12,888 nt of DNA, taken from contig CAMBAQ010000041.1 in NCBI GenBank assembly GCA_945863785.1, forward strand, positions 1-12,888, in the 5' to 3' direction. The position numbers were made by a program, and so were the translations under genes. This DNA comes from Chthoniobacter flavus (GTDB lineage Bacteria > Verrucomicrobiota > Verrucomicrobiia > Chthoniobacterales > Terrimicrobiaceae). Below the pieces are notes generated by a model. That model had not been told where the DNA came from, did no database searches, and saw only the letters and a list, made by a program, of their open reading frames with translations. Position 1 is the first letter of the stretch, and each line of letters opens with the position of its first letter. Below, one piece after another: positions 1 to 7,148 of this stretch.

Positions 1-163
1 TGGAGATTTCACCCTCGACCCAAATGTCGCCGATGCCCGACTCCAAAAGACCGCGCACCTTGCGGGTCAGAGCGCCTACAGTCAAAATGACCGGTTCGAG
101 AGGTTTGGGAATTTCCCTCGCCGTGAGTGGTGGACCGCCTTTCAAGTCAAAATCCAGCTGCAT
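1..163 (-). CDS. xseA: Exodeoxyribonuclease VII large subunit, N-terminal part (cut by window edge)
   Basis: Reading the minus strand from the ATG at 163 gives about 54 residues that run off the left edge. Residues about 25-54 match the start of XseA: a TV-x-LTRKVRGLLES stretch followed by DIWVEGEIS, the opening of the OB-fold nucleic-acid-binding domain. XseA with XseB forms exonuclease VII, a cytoplasmic enzyme that degrades single-stranded DNA. The ATG places about 20 residues before the conserved block, a few more than in E. coli. It has no clear Shine-Dalgarno site. An in-frame GTG at 208 sits 14 nt after TAGGAG and is the alternative start. The frame stays open upstream to a stop near 335 but shows no family similarity there. 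xseB is not in the window. The call rests on the short conserved block, which is distinctive. Confidence 0.85.
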   Translation of the reverse strand, partial: MQLDFDLKGGPPLTAREIPKPLEPVILTVGALTRKVRGLLESGIGDIWVEGEIS

Positions 164-225
164 AGGAGTAATCAAAGCAGGTTGTTGGTGCAGTCCAATA
201 TCAAACACATTGGGATTGGAAACTC

Positions 226-648
226 CTAAAGCTTGGGCTCTGCGGGAAAGATCACTACCTGCTGTGTTATATTGCCATAGACGGCCTTTTGTCTTTTGAT
301 CCGTTGGATCCTTCGCTCCGCCTTACCCTGCTCCCGCGAGCGCCTCGCTAGGCCTTGCCGGGAGTGAATCGAAACTCCGGCGATGGTTTGGCCATAGAGT
401 CGGCCGAAATGGGTTTTATCGCCGGTGAGAAGGGCATGGCAGCGATGCTGGATGGCTGAGGTGAGAACGGGGCGGTCTTTTTCTGGCAGAAGCAGGTCGA
501 GGCTGGGGGCAGACAATGCGGGAGGGATCGCGAGTCGGGAGATGCCGCGCAGGATGTTCTCGAAATCCGACAGTAAAGAGGAGAATTTTTGCTCCGAATT
601 CCGAAGCGTGCACACCAAGCGACTGATTGATTCAAAGAATGATAAGCT
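226..648 (-). pseudogene. 3' remnant of a PIN-domain (VapC-like) nuclease gene
   Basis: Just after the pfkB stop, the same minus-strand frame stays open to a stop at 226. Counting from a TTG at 618, residues about 11-92 look like the C-terminal half of a PIN-domain protein. A helix (KFSSLLSDFENIL) is followed by LPEKDRPVL (residues 44-52), LLTGDKTHFG (63-72) and LYGQTIAGV. The D in EKDRP and the D in TGD are at positions typical of PIN acidic residues. The N-terminal half, with the first catalytic Asp of the usual LDANV strand, is missing. It would have to lie where pfkB now is, and no other frame supplies it. Residues past about 92 are basic and unlike the family, so the original stop also seems lost. 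A start at TTG 618 could still give a 130-residue product, but a broken gene is the better reading. Whether it belonged to a toxin-antitoxin pair cannot be told; no antitoxin is visible. Confidence 0.55.
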
Positions 649-1530
649 TCACAAATTGGAGATGTGAGGCGGGAGAGAGGGGGTGGCTCCGGATTGAGAG
701 CACACAAATGCGGCGACTTGGCAGGCGCGCTGGTTGATTCCGGCGAGGGGAAGGTTTTGCAGTAGACCCATGCAGAGCGTAGCGGTAAAAGAATCGCCCG
801 CGCCAACGGTGTCGTTGACCTCTGTGGAAATGCCTGGGTGGTCTGAGGTGTCGTTGGCTGTGATGAGCAGGCTGCCCTCCCCGCCGCGCGTGTAGGCGAC
901 GAGGCGGAGGTCGAACATCTCGCGCAGTCGCTGGAGTTGCGTAGAAACTTGGCCAGTGAGGTCGAAAAAACCGGCGAGCGTTGGCAATTCCTCGTCGCTG
1001 AGCTTGAAGATGTTTGCGTGTCGCAGGGAGGTTTCGAGGATTTCCTTGGAGTAGAAATTCTGGCGCAGGTTCACATCGAAAATCCGAAGTGCCTCGGGGC
1101 GCATAGCTTCCAGGAAGGCTTGGATCGTGGCTCGAGAAACGGGGCTTCGCTGGGCGAGCGATCCCAAGCAAACGGCGTCAGCGCGCGAAGCGAGATCCCG
1201 GAGGTTTTGGTCGAAGCGGATGTAGTCCCAAGCAACCTCGGTGAGAATTTCGTAGGTGGGCTTGCCGTTTTGGAGGGTCACATTCACGCGCCCGGTGGGA
1301 TGGGCGGTGTCGGTTTGGACATGGGCGTCCGGCAGGTTTTTCGAGGCGAGGATTTGGCGGATTTCCGAGCCGTCGGCGTCCGCCCCAACGGCGCTTACGG
1401 GATGAGCCGAGGCGCCGAGTTGGCCGCAGTGGTGACTGAAATTCAGCGGCGCGCCGCCGAGTTTTTTGCCTTCGGGGAAGACATCCCAAAGTATCTCCCC
1501 GATTCCGACAACGACCGGTACGCTCCTCAT
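649..1530 (-). CDS. PfkB-family sugar kinase, fructokinase type
   Basis: A 293-residue ribokinase-fold kinase of normal length for bacterial fructokinases, expected to transfer the ATP gamma-phosphate to a ketose in the cytoplasm. Visible motifs: GIGEILWD at 9-16, the sugar-binding GGAPLNF at 25-31, FDVNLRQNFYS at 151-161 (characteristic of the fructokinase branch), KLSDEEL at 176-182, YTRGGEGS at 213-220, and the ATP/anion-hole signature NDTVGAGDSF at 239-248, with the catalytic base D246. The start ATG lies 4 nt after the symporter stop, with AGGAAA just upstream overlapping that stop. This is the last gene of the sugar operon. It would commit the imported sugar to metabolism as a ketose phosphate. 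The exact sugar (fructose, sorbose, tagatose or another) cannot be told from sequence. Confidence 0.88.
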   Translation of the reverse strand: MRSVPVVVGIGEILWDVFPEGKKLGGAPLNFSHHCGQLGASAHPVSAVGADADGSEIRQILASKNLPDAHVQTDTAHPTGRVNVTLQNGKPTYEILTEVAWDYIRFDQNLRDLASRADAVCLGSLAQRSPVSRATIQAFLEAMRPEALRIFDVNLRQNFYSKEILETSLRHANIFKLSDEELPTLAGFFDLTGQVSTQLQRLREMFDLRLVAYTRGGEGSLLITANDTSDHPGISTEVNDTVGAGDSFTATLCMGLLQNLPLAGINQRACQVAAFVCSQSGATPSLPPHISNL

Positions 1531-1534
1531 TTTC

Positions 1535-3229
1535 CTAGCGGATCCAGAGGTAGATCACAGCCAGCGAACCGAGCAGGATCAGTGTGACGATGCGAGGGTC
1601 GCTTACGGCTTCCACTGGGCCTTTCATGAAGGCGAGCGGGTGATCCCAGCAAACCTTGGCAACTTCCGCCTCGTCCATGGCGGGAGTCAGGAGGCTGGTC
1701 ACAATGTAGATCCCGAAGCAGACAACGGCGATGAACGGCCCAACGAGCATGAAAGGAACGCCCACGCCCACGACAGGATCCGAAACCAATCCCAGGAAAT
1801 CCGGGCCGGCTGATTCGCCGAGGAACATCCGTCCCACGCCTGGCATATCGATCATGAAATAACCCACGCCGATGAGGGATCCCAGATACAGGGTGGTCAT
1901 TGCCGCTTCCTTGGTGCCCCGCTTCCAGAGAACGCCCAACACGAAGACTGTGGTCACGGCTGGTGCGAAAGTCATGGGGATTTTGTTAATCGCCTCGAAG
2001 ATGGTTCCGAACTGGTTCCCCTGTGTGGACCAGAGCATCGCAAGGACCATGATGACCGCAGTGGCGACGCGGCCGGTGAATACCACGCTCTTATCGGGGG
2101 CATCGGGACGCATGCGTTTGACCATGTCCATCGAGATGAGTGTCGCGCAGCTGTTAAGCGCCGCCGCCATGCAGCTCATGAGCGCCGCCGCCATACAGGC
2201 CGCGAGCAGGCCTTTGAGCCCGACCGGAACAAGGTGGTTGATCAACTCCGGCAACATCGTATTAAAATCGGGGTTGTTTGTTCCTGGTACGTTGTGGAGC
2301 TGAAATGCCCCCTTGCTCCAGAGCACGTAGCCGATCACGCCCGGCAGAACCATAAGGAAGACAGGTGTGATTTTCAGGAATCCAGCGAACAGGGCGCCGT
2401 TCTGCCCATCCTTCAAGCTGCGCGCAGCGAGGACTCTCTGCACATGAGTCTGATCCGCACACCAATACCAAATGCCAAGAATCGGGTAGCCGAGCAGGAT
2501 GCCAAGCCAAGAAAACTCGCTCAGATGACCCTTAGAGTTCACGAGCGGGTGAAGCATTTTCATGTGGTCGGGCGGAAGCGAGGCGCGGAAGCTCGCGATG
2601 TCGTTGACGCCCACGGATGGTAGCGCGAACAACCCCAGCACAGTGACAAGCGTGGCACCGAAGAGGAGCAAAACCACTTGGATATTTTCCGTCATCACCA
2701 CAGCCTTGAGTCCGCCCAAAATCGTGTAAACCACCGTGAAAAGAGACAGGACGATGATGGTCCAAATCATGGGAACTCCGAGGAAGCTTTCAAACACTTT
2801 GGCCGCTGCGAAAAGACTGATGCCAATGTGGATGAGCAGCGCACCGAGCAGTCCGATCACCGCCATGAAGGTCCGCGCAGACGGGCAGTAGCGGCGCTCG
2901 AGGAATTCGGGTAAGGTTTTTACCCCCGAGTTGATGTAGAAGGGGGCAAAGATCAAGGCCAGTAGGATGAGGGTCGTGCAGGCCATCAACTCGAAATTGC
3001 CGATCACCATGCCGTCCTTGGCGCCTCCTGCGGCGAGGCCCACAAGGTGGATTGTGGAGATGTTCGAGGTGAATACGGCCGCGCCGACCGTGAACCAGTT
3101 CAGCGAATGACTCGCTAGGAAGTATTGATCCGAGGTGGTTTCGCGGCGGTAGCCGACCCAGATGCCGAAGGCGGTGATGCCGACGAGGTAAATGGCGATG
3201 ACCGCCACATCAATCATGGATATGTGCAT
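1535..3229 (-). CDS. Sodium/sugar symporter, SSS (SLC5, SGLT-like) family
   Basis: A 564-residue integral membrane protein with about 14 hydrophobic segments and the SSS architecture, expected to import a solute with Na+ across the inner membrane. Comparison by eye with human SGLT1 shows the sugar-pocket positions: N56 (N78), H61 (H83), E80 (E102), Y255 and W256 (Y290, W291) in WYWCADQ, and K286 (K321). That favours a sugar over proline, pantothenate or acetate. The position matching Q457 is N415 in FEAINKI, a conservative change in the pocket. In the region of the Na2 site the SGLT1 trio S389/S392/S393 appears as A349, S352 and C353; vSGLT also has Ala at the first. The gene follows the alcohol dehydrogenase by 31 nt and precedes pfkB by 4 nt. 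No Shine-Dalgarno site is seen at the ATG at 3229 or at the internal ATG at 3217, so the exact start is open. Confidence 0.92.
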   Translation of the reverse strand: MHISMIDVAVIAIYLVGITAFGIWVGYRRETTSDQYFLASHSLNWFTVGAAVFTSNISTIHLVGLAAGGAKDGMVIGNFELMACTTLILLALIFAPFYINSGVKTLPEFLERRYCPSARTFMAVIGLLGALLIHIGISLFAAAKVFESFLGVPMIWTIIVLSLFTVVYTILGGLKAVVMTENIQVVLLLFGATLVTVLGLFALPSVGVNDIASFRASLPPDHMKMLHPLVNSKGHLSEFSWLGILLGYPILGIWYWCADQTHVQRVLAARSLKDGQNGALFAGFLKITPVFLMVLPGVIGYVLWSKGAFQLHNVPGTNNPDFNTMLPELINHLVPVGLKGLLAACMAAALMSCMAAALNSCATLISMDMVKRMRPDAPDKSVVFTGRVATAVIMVLAMLWSTQGNQFGTIFEAINKIPMTFAPAVTTVFVLGVLWKRGTKEAAMTTLYLGSLIGVGYFMIDMPGVGRMFLGESAGPDFLGLVSDPVVGVGVPFMLVGPFIAVVCFGIYIVTSLLTPAMDEAEVAKVCWDHPLAFMKGPVEAVSDPRIVTLILLGSLAVIYLWIR

Positions 3230-3260
3230 GGTGTTGTTTGGGGTTGGTGTTGGGTGGGAA

Positions 3261-4283
3261 TCAGTCGAGGTCGATCACGACCTTGAGAGTCTTGTCGGCC
3301 TCTTTCTCGATGAAGTGGTAGGCTTTTTCGTACTCTTCAAAAGGGAAATGTTTTGTGACCAGCAATGTGGTTTTCATGGCTCCCGAGGCGATCCAATCGA
3401 CCGCTTGTGCGTAGTCGTCCTGGCGATACATGAGGGTGCCGATGAGGCTGATCTCGCGGTCGCCAACGGTGGACATATCCACGCTGGGCTTACCACCGAA
3501 AACGCCGAGCACGACGATGTCGCCGCCTTTTTGGATATTCTGGATCGCATCGTCGAGCGAGCGCTCGTGGCCCACGGCCTCGAACGCCACATCGAACCCC
3601 TCGTCGCCGAAGAACGCCTTGCACTTCTCGGCGAGCTTTTCGTTGCGGACATTGCAAACTCCGTCGATTCCCGCATCGAGGGCCTTCTGAAGCCGGAAGT
3701 CGCTGAGGTCGGTGATGAGAACTTTTTTCGCGCCCCGGCATTTAGCGGCTTGCGCGACAAGATTGCCGATCGTGCCCGCTCCGGTGACGAGGACATTTTT
3801 CCCCTTCAGACTCGGCACGCGATTCGTGGCGTGCGCGGCAACGGAGGCCGGCTCAATGAGCGCGCCCTGCTCAAAGCTGAGACTCTCGGGAAAAGGAACG
3901 ATGCGTTCCTCTGTCGTGATGAACAAATCCTGCGCGCAGCCCGGGGCTTGGAATCCGCGGACTTTCAGGCTGTCGCAAATATGGTAGTCGCCGCGCTTGC
4001 ATGGATTGCATTTGCCGCAGACCTGCTGGGGAGCAGCGGTGGCCTTCATGCCAGGCTTGACCTTCGTAACGCCCGCGCCCACCGCCTCGACGACGGCAGA
4101 AAATTCATGTCCCTGAATCACTGGATACGGCGTGTAGGGATGCTCGCCGTGCCAGACATGGATGTCGGATCCGCAAACGCCAATTTTTTTGATGCGGAGG
4201 AGGATTTCGCCCGGCCCCGCGACAGGCTCTTCAGCAGTCCGGAACTCGATGTGTCCGGGTTGGGTCATGATGGCTTGTCTCAT
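3261..4283 (-). CDS. Zinc-dependent medium-chain alcohol (polyol) dehydrogenase
   Basis: A 340-residue MDR-superfamily dehydrogenase of the sorbitol/threonine dehydrogenase type, expected to oxidise a secondary alcohol to a ketone with NAD(P)+. Catalytic-zinc residues are visible: C37 in GVCGSD, H59-E60 in GHEFSAVVEAVG, and E144 in LIEPASVAAHA. Structural-zinc cysteines are C89, C92, C95 and C103. The Rossmann motif GAGTIG is at 168-173, with D192 at the end of the next strand, a position that usually means NAD(H) preference. The gene starts 4 nt after the mutarotase stop and is followed by the symporter. Next to an aldo/keto reductase and a fructokinase, a polyol-to-ketose step is the natural role. 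L-threonine or butanediol dehydrogenase activity is the family alternative and fits the neighbours less well. Confidence 0.9.
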   Translation of the reverse strand: MRQAIMTQPGHIEFRTAEEPVAGPGEILLRIKKIGVCGSDIHVWHGEHPYTPYPVIQGHEFSAVVEAVGAGVTKVKPGMKATAAPQQVCGKCNPCKRGDYHICDSLKVRGFQAPGCAQDLFITTEERIVPFPESLSFEQGALIEPASVAAHATNRVPSLKGKNVLVTGAGTIGNLVAQAAKCRGAKKVLITDLSDFRLQKALDAGIDGVCNVRNEKLAEKCKAFFGDEGFDVAFEAVGHERSLDDAIQNIQKGGDIVVLGVFGGKPSVDMSTVGDREISLIGTLMYRQDDYAQAVDWIASGAMKTTLLVTKHFPFEEYEKAYHFIEKEADKTLKVVIDLD

Positions 4284-4287
4284 AGGA

Positions 4288-4707
4288 TTACTTTTTTTCT
4301 ATTTTCCAGCGGTTACCGGCGCCGGAGACCAACATCACATTTCCCCACGCGGTGAAGTCGCCGGTGCGGACGATGGTTTTGGCCTGATGGCTCCGTTGTT
4401 TGAATTCAGTGTGAGGGATGACTTCGATCTCGACGCCCTTTCCAAAGGCTTTCGTTGCGTTTTTGAAGTGGGTCGGGTTGTGGTCGCGGGTTTCATTCGC
4501 CATCACGATTTTCTCGACTGAGTGGACTTTGCGGAGTTCAGCCAGAACCTCGAGCACGGTCGGCGCGCCCTCGCGGAGCGCGATATCGATAACTTCCACC
4601 TGATCCGGACAAGCGAATCCGGCATCCACTACCATCATTAAGTCGCCATGGCCCTGACGGGTCAGCGCCGAATCGATGTGGCCGTTGAGCATTCCGACCT
4701 CTTTCAA
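4288..4707 (-). CDS. RbsD/FucU-family sugar mutarotase
   Basis: A 139-residue protein of the RbsD/FucU family, which interconverts pyranose/furanose or alpha/beta forms of sugars such as ribose and fucose. The frame opens upstream at 4761, but the best start is the TTG at 4707. It has GGGAGGG 8 nt upstream and overlaps the TGA of the aldo/keto reductase (TTGA), suggesting coupled translation. It also gives exactly the length of E. coli RbsD and puts the key residues at H20 (GHGD) and D28 (VVDAG), the same numbers as in RbsD. DHNP at 75-78 and PHTEFK at 98-103 also match. At the conserved Tyr of the C-terminal YAN/YGN motif this protein has Trp (W121-G-N123). RbsD and FucU cannot be separated by eye. 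It probably equilibrates the anomers of the imported sugar for the reductase or dehydrogenase. Confidence 0.88.
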   Translation of the reverse strand: MKEVGMLNGHIDSALTRQGHGDLMMVVDAGFACPDQVEVIDIALREGAPTVLEVLAELRKVHSVEKIVMANETRDHNPTHFKNATKAFGKGVEIEVIPHTEFKQRSHQAKTIVRTGDFTAWGNVMLVSGAGNRWKIEKK

Positions 4708-5864
4708 TGTCCGGCCCTCCCGTGAGTGGTGGCGAGTTGCACGGCGTGGTGGGAATTCCACGAGGATTTGAATTTCTGGTATCCGTCGCGGGTGAGGAAG
4801 ACCTGTGAGTCATCCCAGAGAAGACGCCAGTCACCATCGGCTTCCGGCCAGAGGAAAACCTGCCCCCAAATGAGGCGATTGTTAGCATCGATTCCGGGAT
4901 TCGCGTCGGTGCCGTCGCCGCTTATGCGGAGGACTTGCTCCGCGCTGAGGATGTTCTTTGTCGCTGGAACAAGGTTTTCGCGAATGCGTTCCGCATTGGT
5001 GGACATAACGACATAGCCACCGCTGTGGTTCTCGCGCTGAGCGGCCCAGGCAATGCAGACCTGTCCCGCGGAGACGCCGCACTCGCGCGCGATTTCCTGG
5101 ATCACCGGATCGTGCATATCCGAGCGATGCTCTTTGAATTTATCGCGACTCGGGCGCTTCGGCGACCCCATCGCCATGTAGCCGGTGCAGGCGATGCCCT
5201 CGGACTCAAAGTAGCGGCGCAGCTCGGCCTGCTGGAAAAGCGGGTGGAGTTCCATCTGGTTGCAGACTGGACGTTCGTCCGCTGCCACATCGCGCAGGAG
5301 GAGCTCCATGGTGGCGCGGGTGTGATTCGAAGTGCCGATGTCGATGATTTTTCCGGCCTTCTTGAGTTTACAAATTTCTGCCCACGTTTCGAGAAACGCT
5401 TCGTGGATATAGGGCACCGCGTCGGGATTGCGCTGATCGCCCGTGCAACCTGGCGCATGCACGTTCGGCCAGGGCCAGTGGTTCAGATAAAGGTCGATCT
5501 GCTCGATGCCGAGATCCTGAAGCGTTTTGTCTAGGGCTGGAGCGATATCCTTTGGGCTCATGTGGCCGTTCCAGAGTTTCCCGGTAATGAACAAATCGTT
5601 CGCCGACGAGATATAGCCTTTACGGATGGCCTCCCGGATAGCCTCGCCAACCACATCCTCATTCTCATAGGCGCGAGCGGTATCGAGGTGCCGCCACCCG
5701 AGACGGATGGCTTCGAGCGTGGCGCCCTTCATCAAAGCTTGGGCCCAATCGGAATGAAAAGTGCCATAAGCTGCGATAGGCATTTTTCTTCCTGTGGAGA
5801 GCGAAATGCTACGTACAATTTCTGGTGAAATCGCTTGAGAGAATGGATCGGTCATGGGATGCAC
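4704..5864 (-). CDS. Aldo/keto reductase (possible aldose reductase), first gene of the sugar operon
   Basis: A 386-residue TIM-barrel oxidoreductase that reduces carbonyls with NAD(P)H. The catalytic tetrad is complete: D61 and Y66 in HLDTARAYENE, K96 in ITGKLW, H129 in YLNHWP. GTSNHT at 177-182 and NQMELHP at 202-208 are family motifs. In the coenzyme loop the usual PKS becomes VMS: M287 stands where xylose-reductase-type enzymes have the Lys that contacts the NADPH 2'-phosphate, while S288, R293 and N297 are kept. The C-terminus carries about 55-60 extra residues (from about 325), rich in Trp and charged residues and not seen in standard aldo/keto reductases of about 320 residues. The start shown is a GTG; an ATG at 5855 (residue 4) is equally possible. 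The gene is divergent from the XylR-like regulator and heads the five-gene operon. Acting as an oxidising sugar dehydrogenase is the alternative role. Confidence 0.88.
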   Translation of the reverse strand: MHPMTDPFSQAISPEIVRSISLSTGRKMPIAAYGTFHSDWAQALMKGATLEAIRLGWRHLDTARAYENEDVVGEAIREAIRKGYISSANDLFITGKLWNGHMSPKDIAPALDKTLQDLGIEQIDLYLNHWPWPNVHAPGCTGDQRNPDAVPYIHEAFLETWAEICKLKKAGKIIDIGTSNHTRATMELLLRDVAADERPVCNQMELHPLFQQAELRRYFESEGIACTGYMAMGSPKRPSRDKFKEHRSDMHDPVIQEIARECGVSAGQVCIAWAAQRENHSGGYVVMSTNAERIRENLVPATKNILSAEQVLRISGDGTDANPGIDANNRLIWGQVFLWPEADGDWRLLWDDSQVFLTRDGYQKFKSSWNSHHAVQLATTHGRAGH

Positions 5865-5905
5865 GATCTCATCTCTACCATTTGGAGATTCGACGTGAAT
5901 ACGAT

Positions 5906-5937
5906 CAAAATGCGTTACATGTGTACCAAAATGCGTT
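5906..5937. promoter_or_regulatory. Tandem operator half-sites for the XylR-like regulator
   Basis: The 11-bp sequence CAAAATGCGTT occurs twice in the same orientation, at 5906-5916 and 5927-5937, a step of exactly 21 bp. AraC-family activators use half-sites of about 17 bp in direct repeat at 21-bp spacing (araI1-I2), and this gap lies between an AraC-type regulator and the operon it should control. The near edge is about 42 bp upstream of the reductase start. This suits activation of the minus-strand operon from just upstream of a weak -35 element, and autoregulation of the regulator. Binding is inferred from the geometry. Confidence 0.65.
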
Positions 5938-5963
5938 GATTTGAGCGATCAGGGACGGTATTT

Positions 5964-7139
5964 TTGAATCCGATGCATCAAAAGAAGAGAAACGTGTTAC
6001 TGGCCATCACCACGACCCACCATGGTCTTTATCGTGGTGTGGCCCGATTTGCACGGGAGCACAATTGGCACCTGACCACCGACATGCTCTATGCGGCGAC
6101 GATTCCTTACGGATGGAAGGGTGACGGTATCATTTCCCATGTCGGCTACTGGACAGAGCTCGCGGACTTCGTCAAAAGCGCCCCTGGGCCCAAAGTCGAG
6201 CTCACAAGCGTTCGCCGAGATCTCGGCATTCCCTATGTCGAGGGGGACAACCGAGCCATCGGCGCGATTGCAGCACATCACTTCCTGACGCGTGGATACC
6301 GGAATTTCGCTTGGTTTCCGTTTACTAAAGACAGGATCAATGATGAGCGGTTGGATGGCTTTGCCGAGGCCATCTCCCGAGAGGGATTTCATTGCAAGCC
6401 CCTGCCGCCTTTGCATGAACTCAAGAACTTCCAATGGCAGGGAAAGTGGCCAAAAAATCTCGCAAAAATCGCTGCGGCGATCTCAGCGCTGCCAAAGCCG
6501 GTAGCGATTTTTTGCTACAACGACTGCGCCGCCGCGAATGTGCTCAACGTGTGTCAGGAACTCGGCATTCCGGTGCCAGAACAAGTTTCCATCGTCGGCG
6601 TGGATAACGATGAACTTCTTTGTGAGGCGGTCACGGTTCCATTAACGAGTGTGAACCACGATCTAGAAGGGGTTGGATACCAGGGAGCAGCCCTTCTGGA
6701 GCGAATCATGAACGGGGAAAAGGTTTCTTGCGAAGCCCCTCGAATCCCGCCCCACGGGATCACCCTTCGCCAAAGTTCGGATATGCTCGCCGTGAACAAC
6801 ATCGAGGTCGCGCGTGCCCTGCGCTACATTTGGGAGCATTATTCGAACTCCGGCCTCCAAGTTACTGAAGTGGTCGCGAAGACGCATCTCTCTAGGCGTC
6901 CCCTTGAGATCGTCTTCAAAAAAGAAGTTGGACGCACGATCAACCAAGAGATCGCTCGCTACCGATTGGAAAAAGTCAAGGGCCTGCTGTGTCACTCGGA
7001 GCGAAGCGTGATCGACATTGCCGGCATCTGTGGATTCACGCGCCCCAATCACCTTCACCGCCTTTTCCGCGCGCAAATCGGGACTTCGCCAATGGCGTTC
7101 CAGCAAGAATGGATAAAAAATAGACTCAAGGAGTTGTAA
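5964..7139 (+). CDS. XylR-like transcriptional regulator (sugar-binding domain plus AraC HTH)
   Basis: 391 residues, the same size and layout as E. coli XylR. Residues about 9-270 form a LacI-type periplasmic-binding-protein fold that senses a sugar, with GVARFAREHNW at 25-35, FCYNDCAAANVL at 183-194 and VSIVGVDNDELL at 208-219. Residues about 280-385 form an AraC DNA-binding domain with two helix-turn-helix units, near 298-320 and 347-370 (DIAGICGFTRPNHLHRLFR). It should control the divergent sugar operon through the 21-bp-spaced repeats in the shared gap. The TTG at 5964 has AGGGA 8 nt upstream and is preferred for that reason; an ATG three codons on (5973) is possible. The ligand is not necessarily xylose: this family also serves other sugars, and no xylA or xylB is present. 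Confidence 0.9.
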   Translation: MNPMHQKKRNVLLAITTTHHGLYRGVARFAREHNWHLTTDMLYAATIPYGWKGDGIISHVGYWTELADFVKSAPGPKVELTSVRRDLGIPYVEGDNRAIGAIAAHHFLTRGYRNFAWFPFTKDRINDERLDGFAEAISREGFHCKPLPPLHELKNFQWQGKWPKNLAKIAAAISALPKPVAIFCYNDCAAANVLNVCQELGIPVPEQVSIVGVDNDELLCEAVTVPLTSVNHDLEGVGYQGAALLERIMNGEKVSCEAPRIPPHGITLRQSSDMLAVNNIEVARALRYIWEHYSNSGLQVTEVVAKTHLSRRPLEIVFKKEVGRTINQEIARYRLEKVKGLLCHSERSVIDIAGICGFTRPNHLHRLFRAQIGTSPMAFQQEWIKNRLKEL

Positions 7140-7148
7140 TCGTTTCTA

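Noticed and set aside
24..299. 91-codon open frame on the plus strand at the left edge
   Set aside because: The minus strand carries a clear XseA start here; the plus frame is low-complexity S/P/R-rich.
318..350. GCGAG-GCG-CTCGC small palindrome near the end of the PIN remnant
   Set aside because: The stem is short and has no T tract; not enough to call a terminator or a mobile-element end.
937..1587. 216-codon open frame on the plus strand opposite pfkB and the symporter end
   Set aside because: No family features, and it overlaps two well-supported genes; antisense shadow.
3192..4355. 387-codon open frame on the plus strand opposite the alcohol dehydrogenase
   Set aside because: The minus-strand frame has all MDR motifs; the plus frame has no recognisable domain and is an antisense shadow in GC-rich codons.
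4935..5534. 199-codon open frame on the plus strand opposite the aldo/keto reductase
   Set aside because: The catalytic tetrad lies on the other strand; this frame has no motif.
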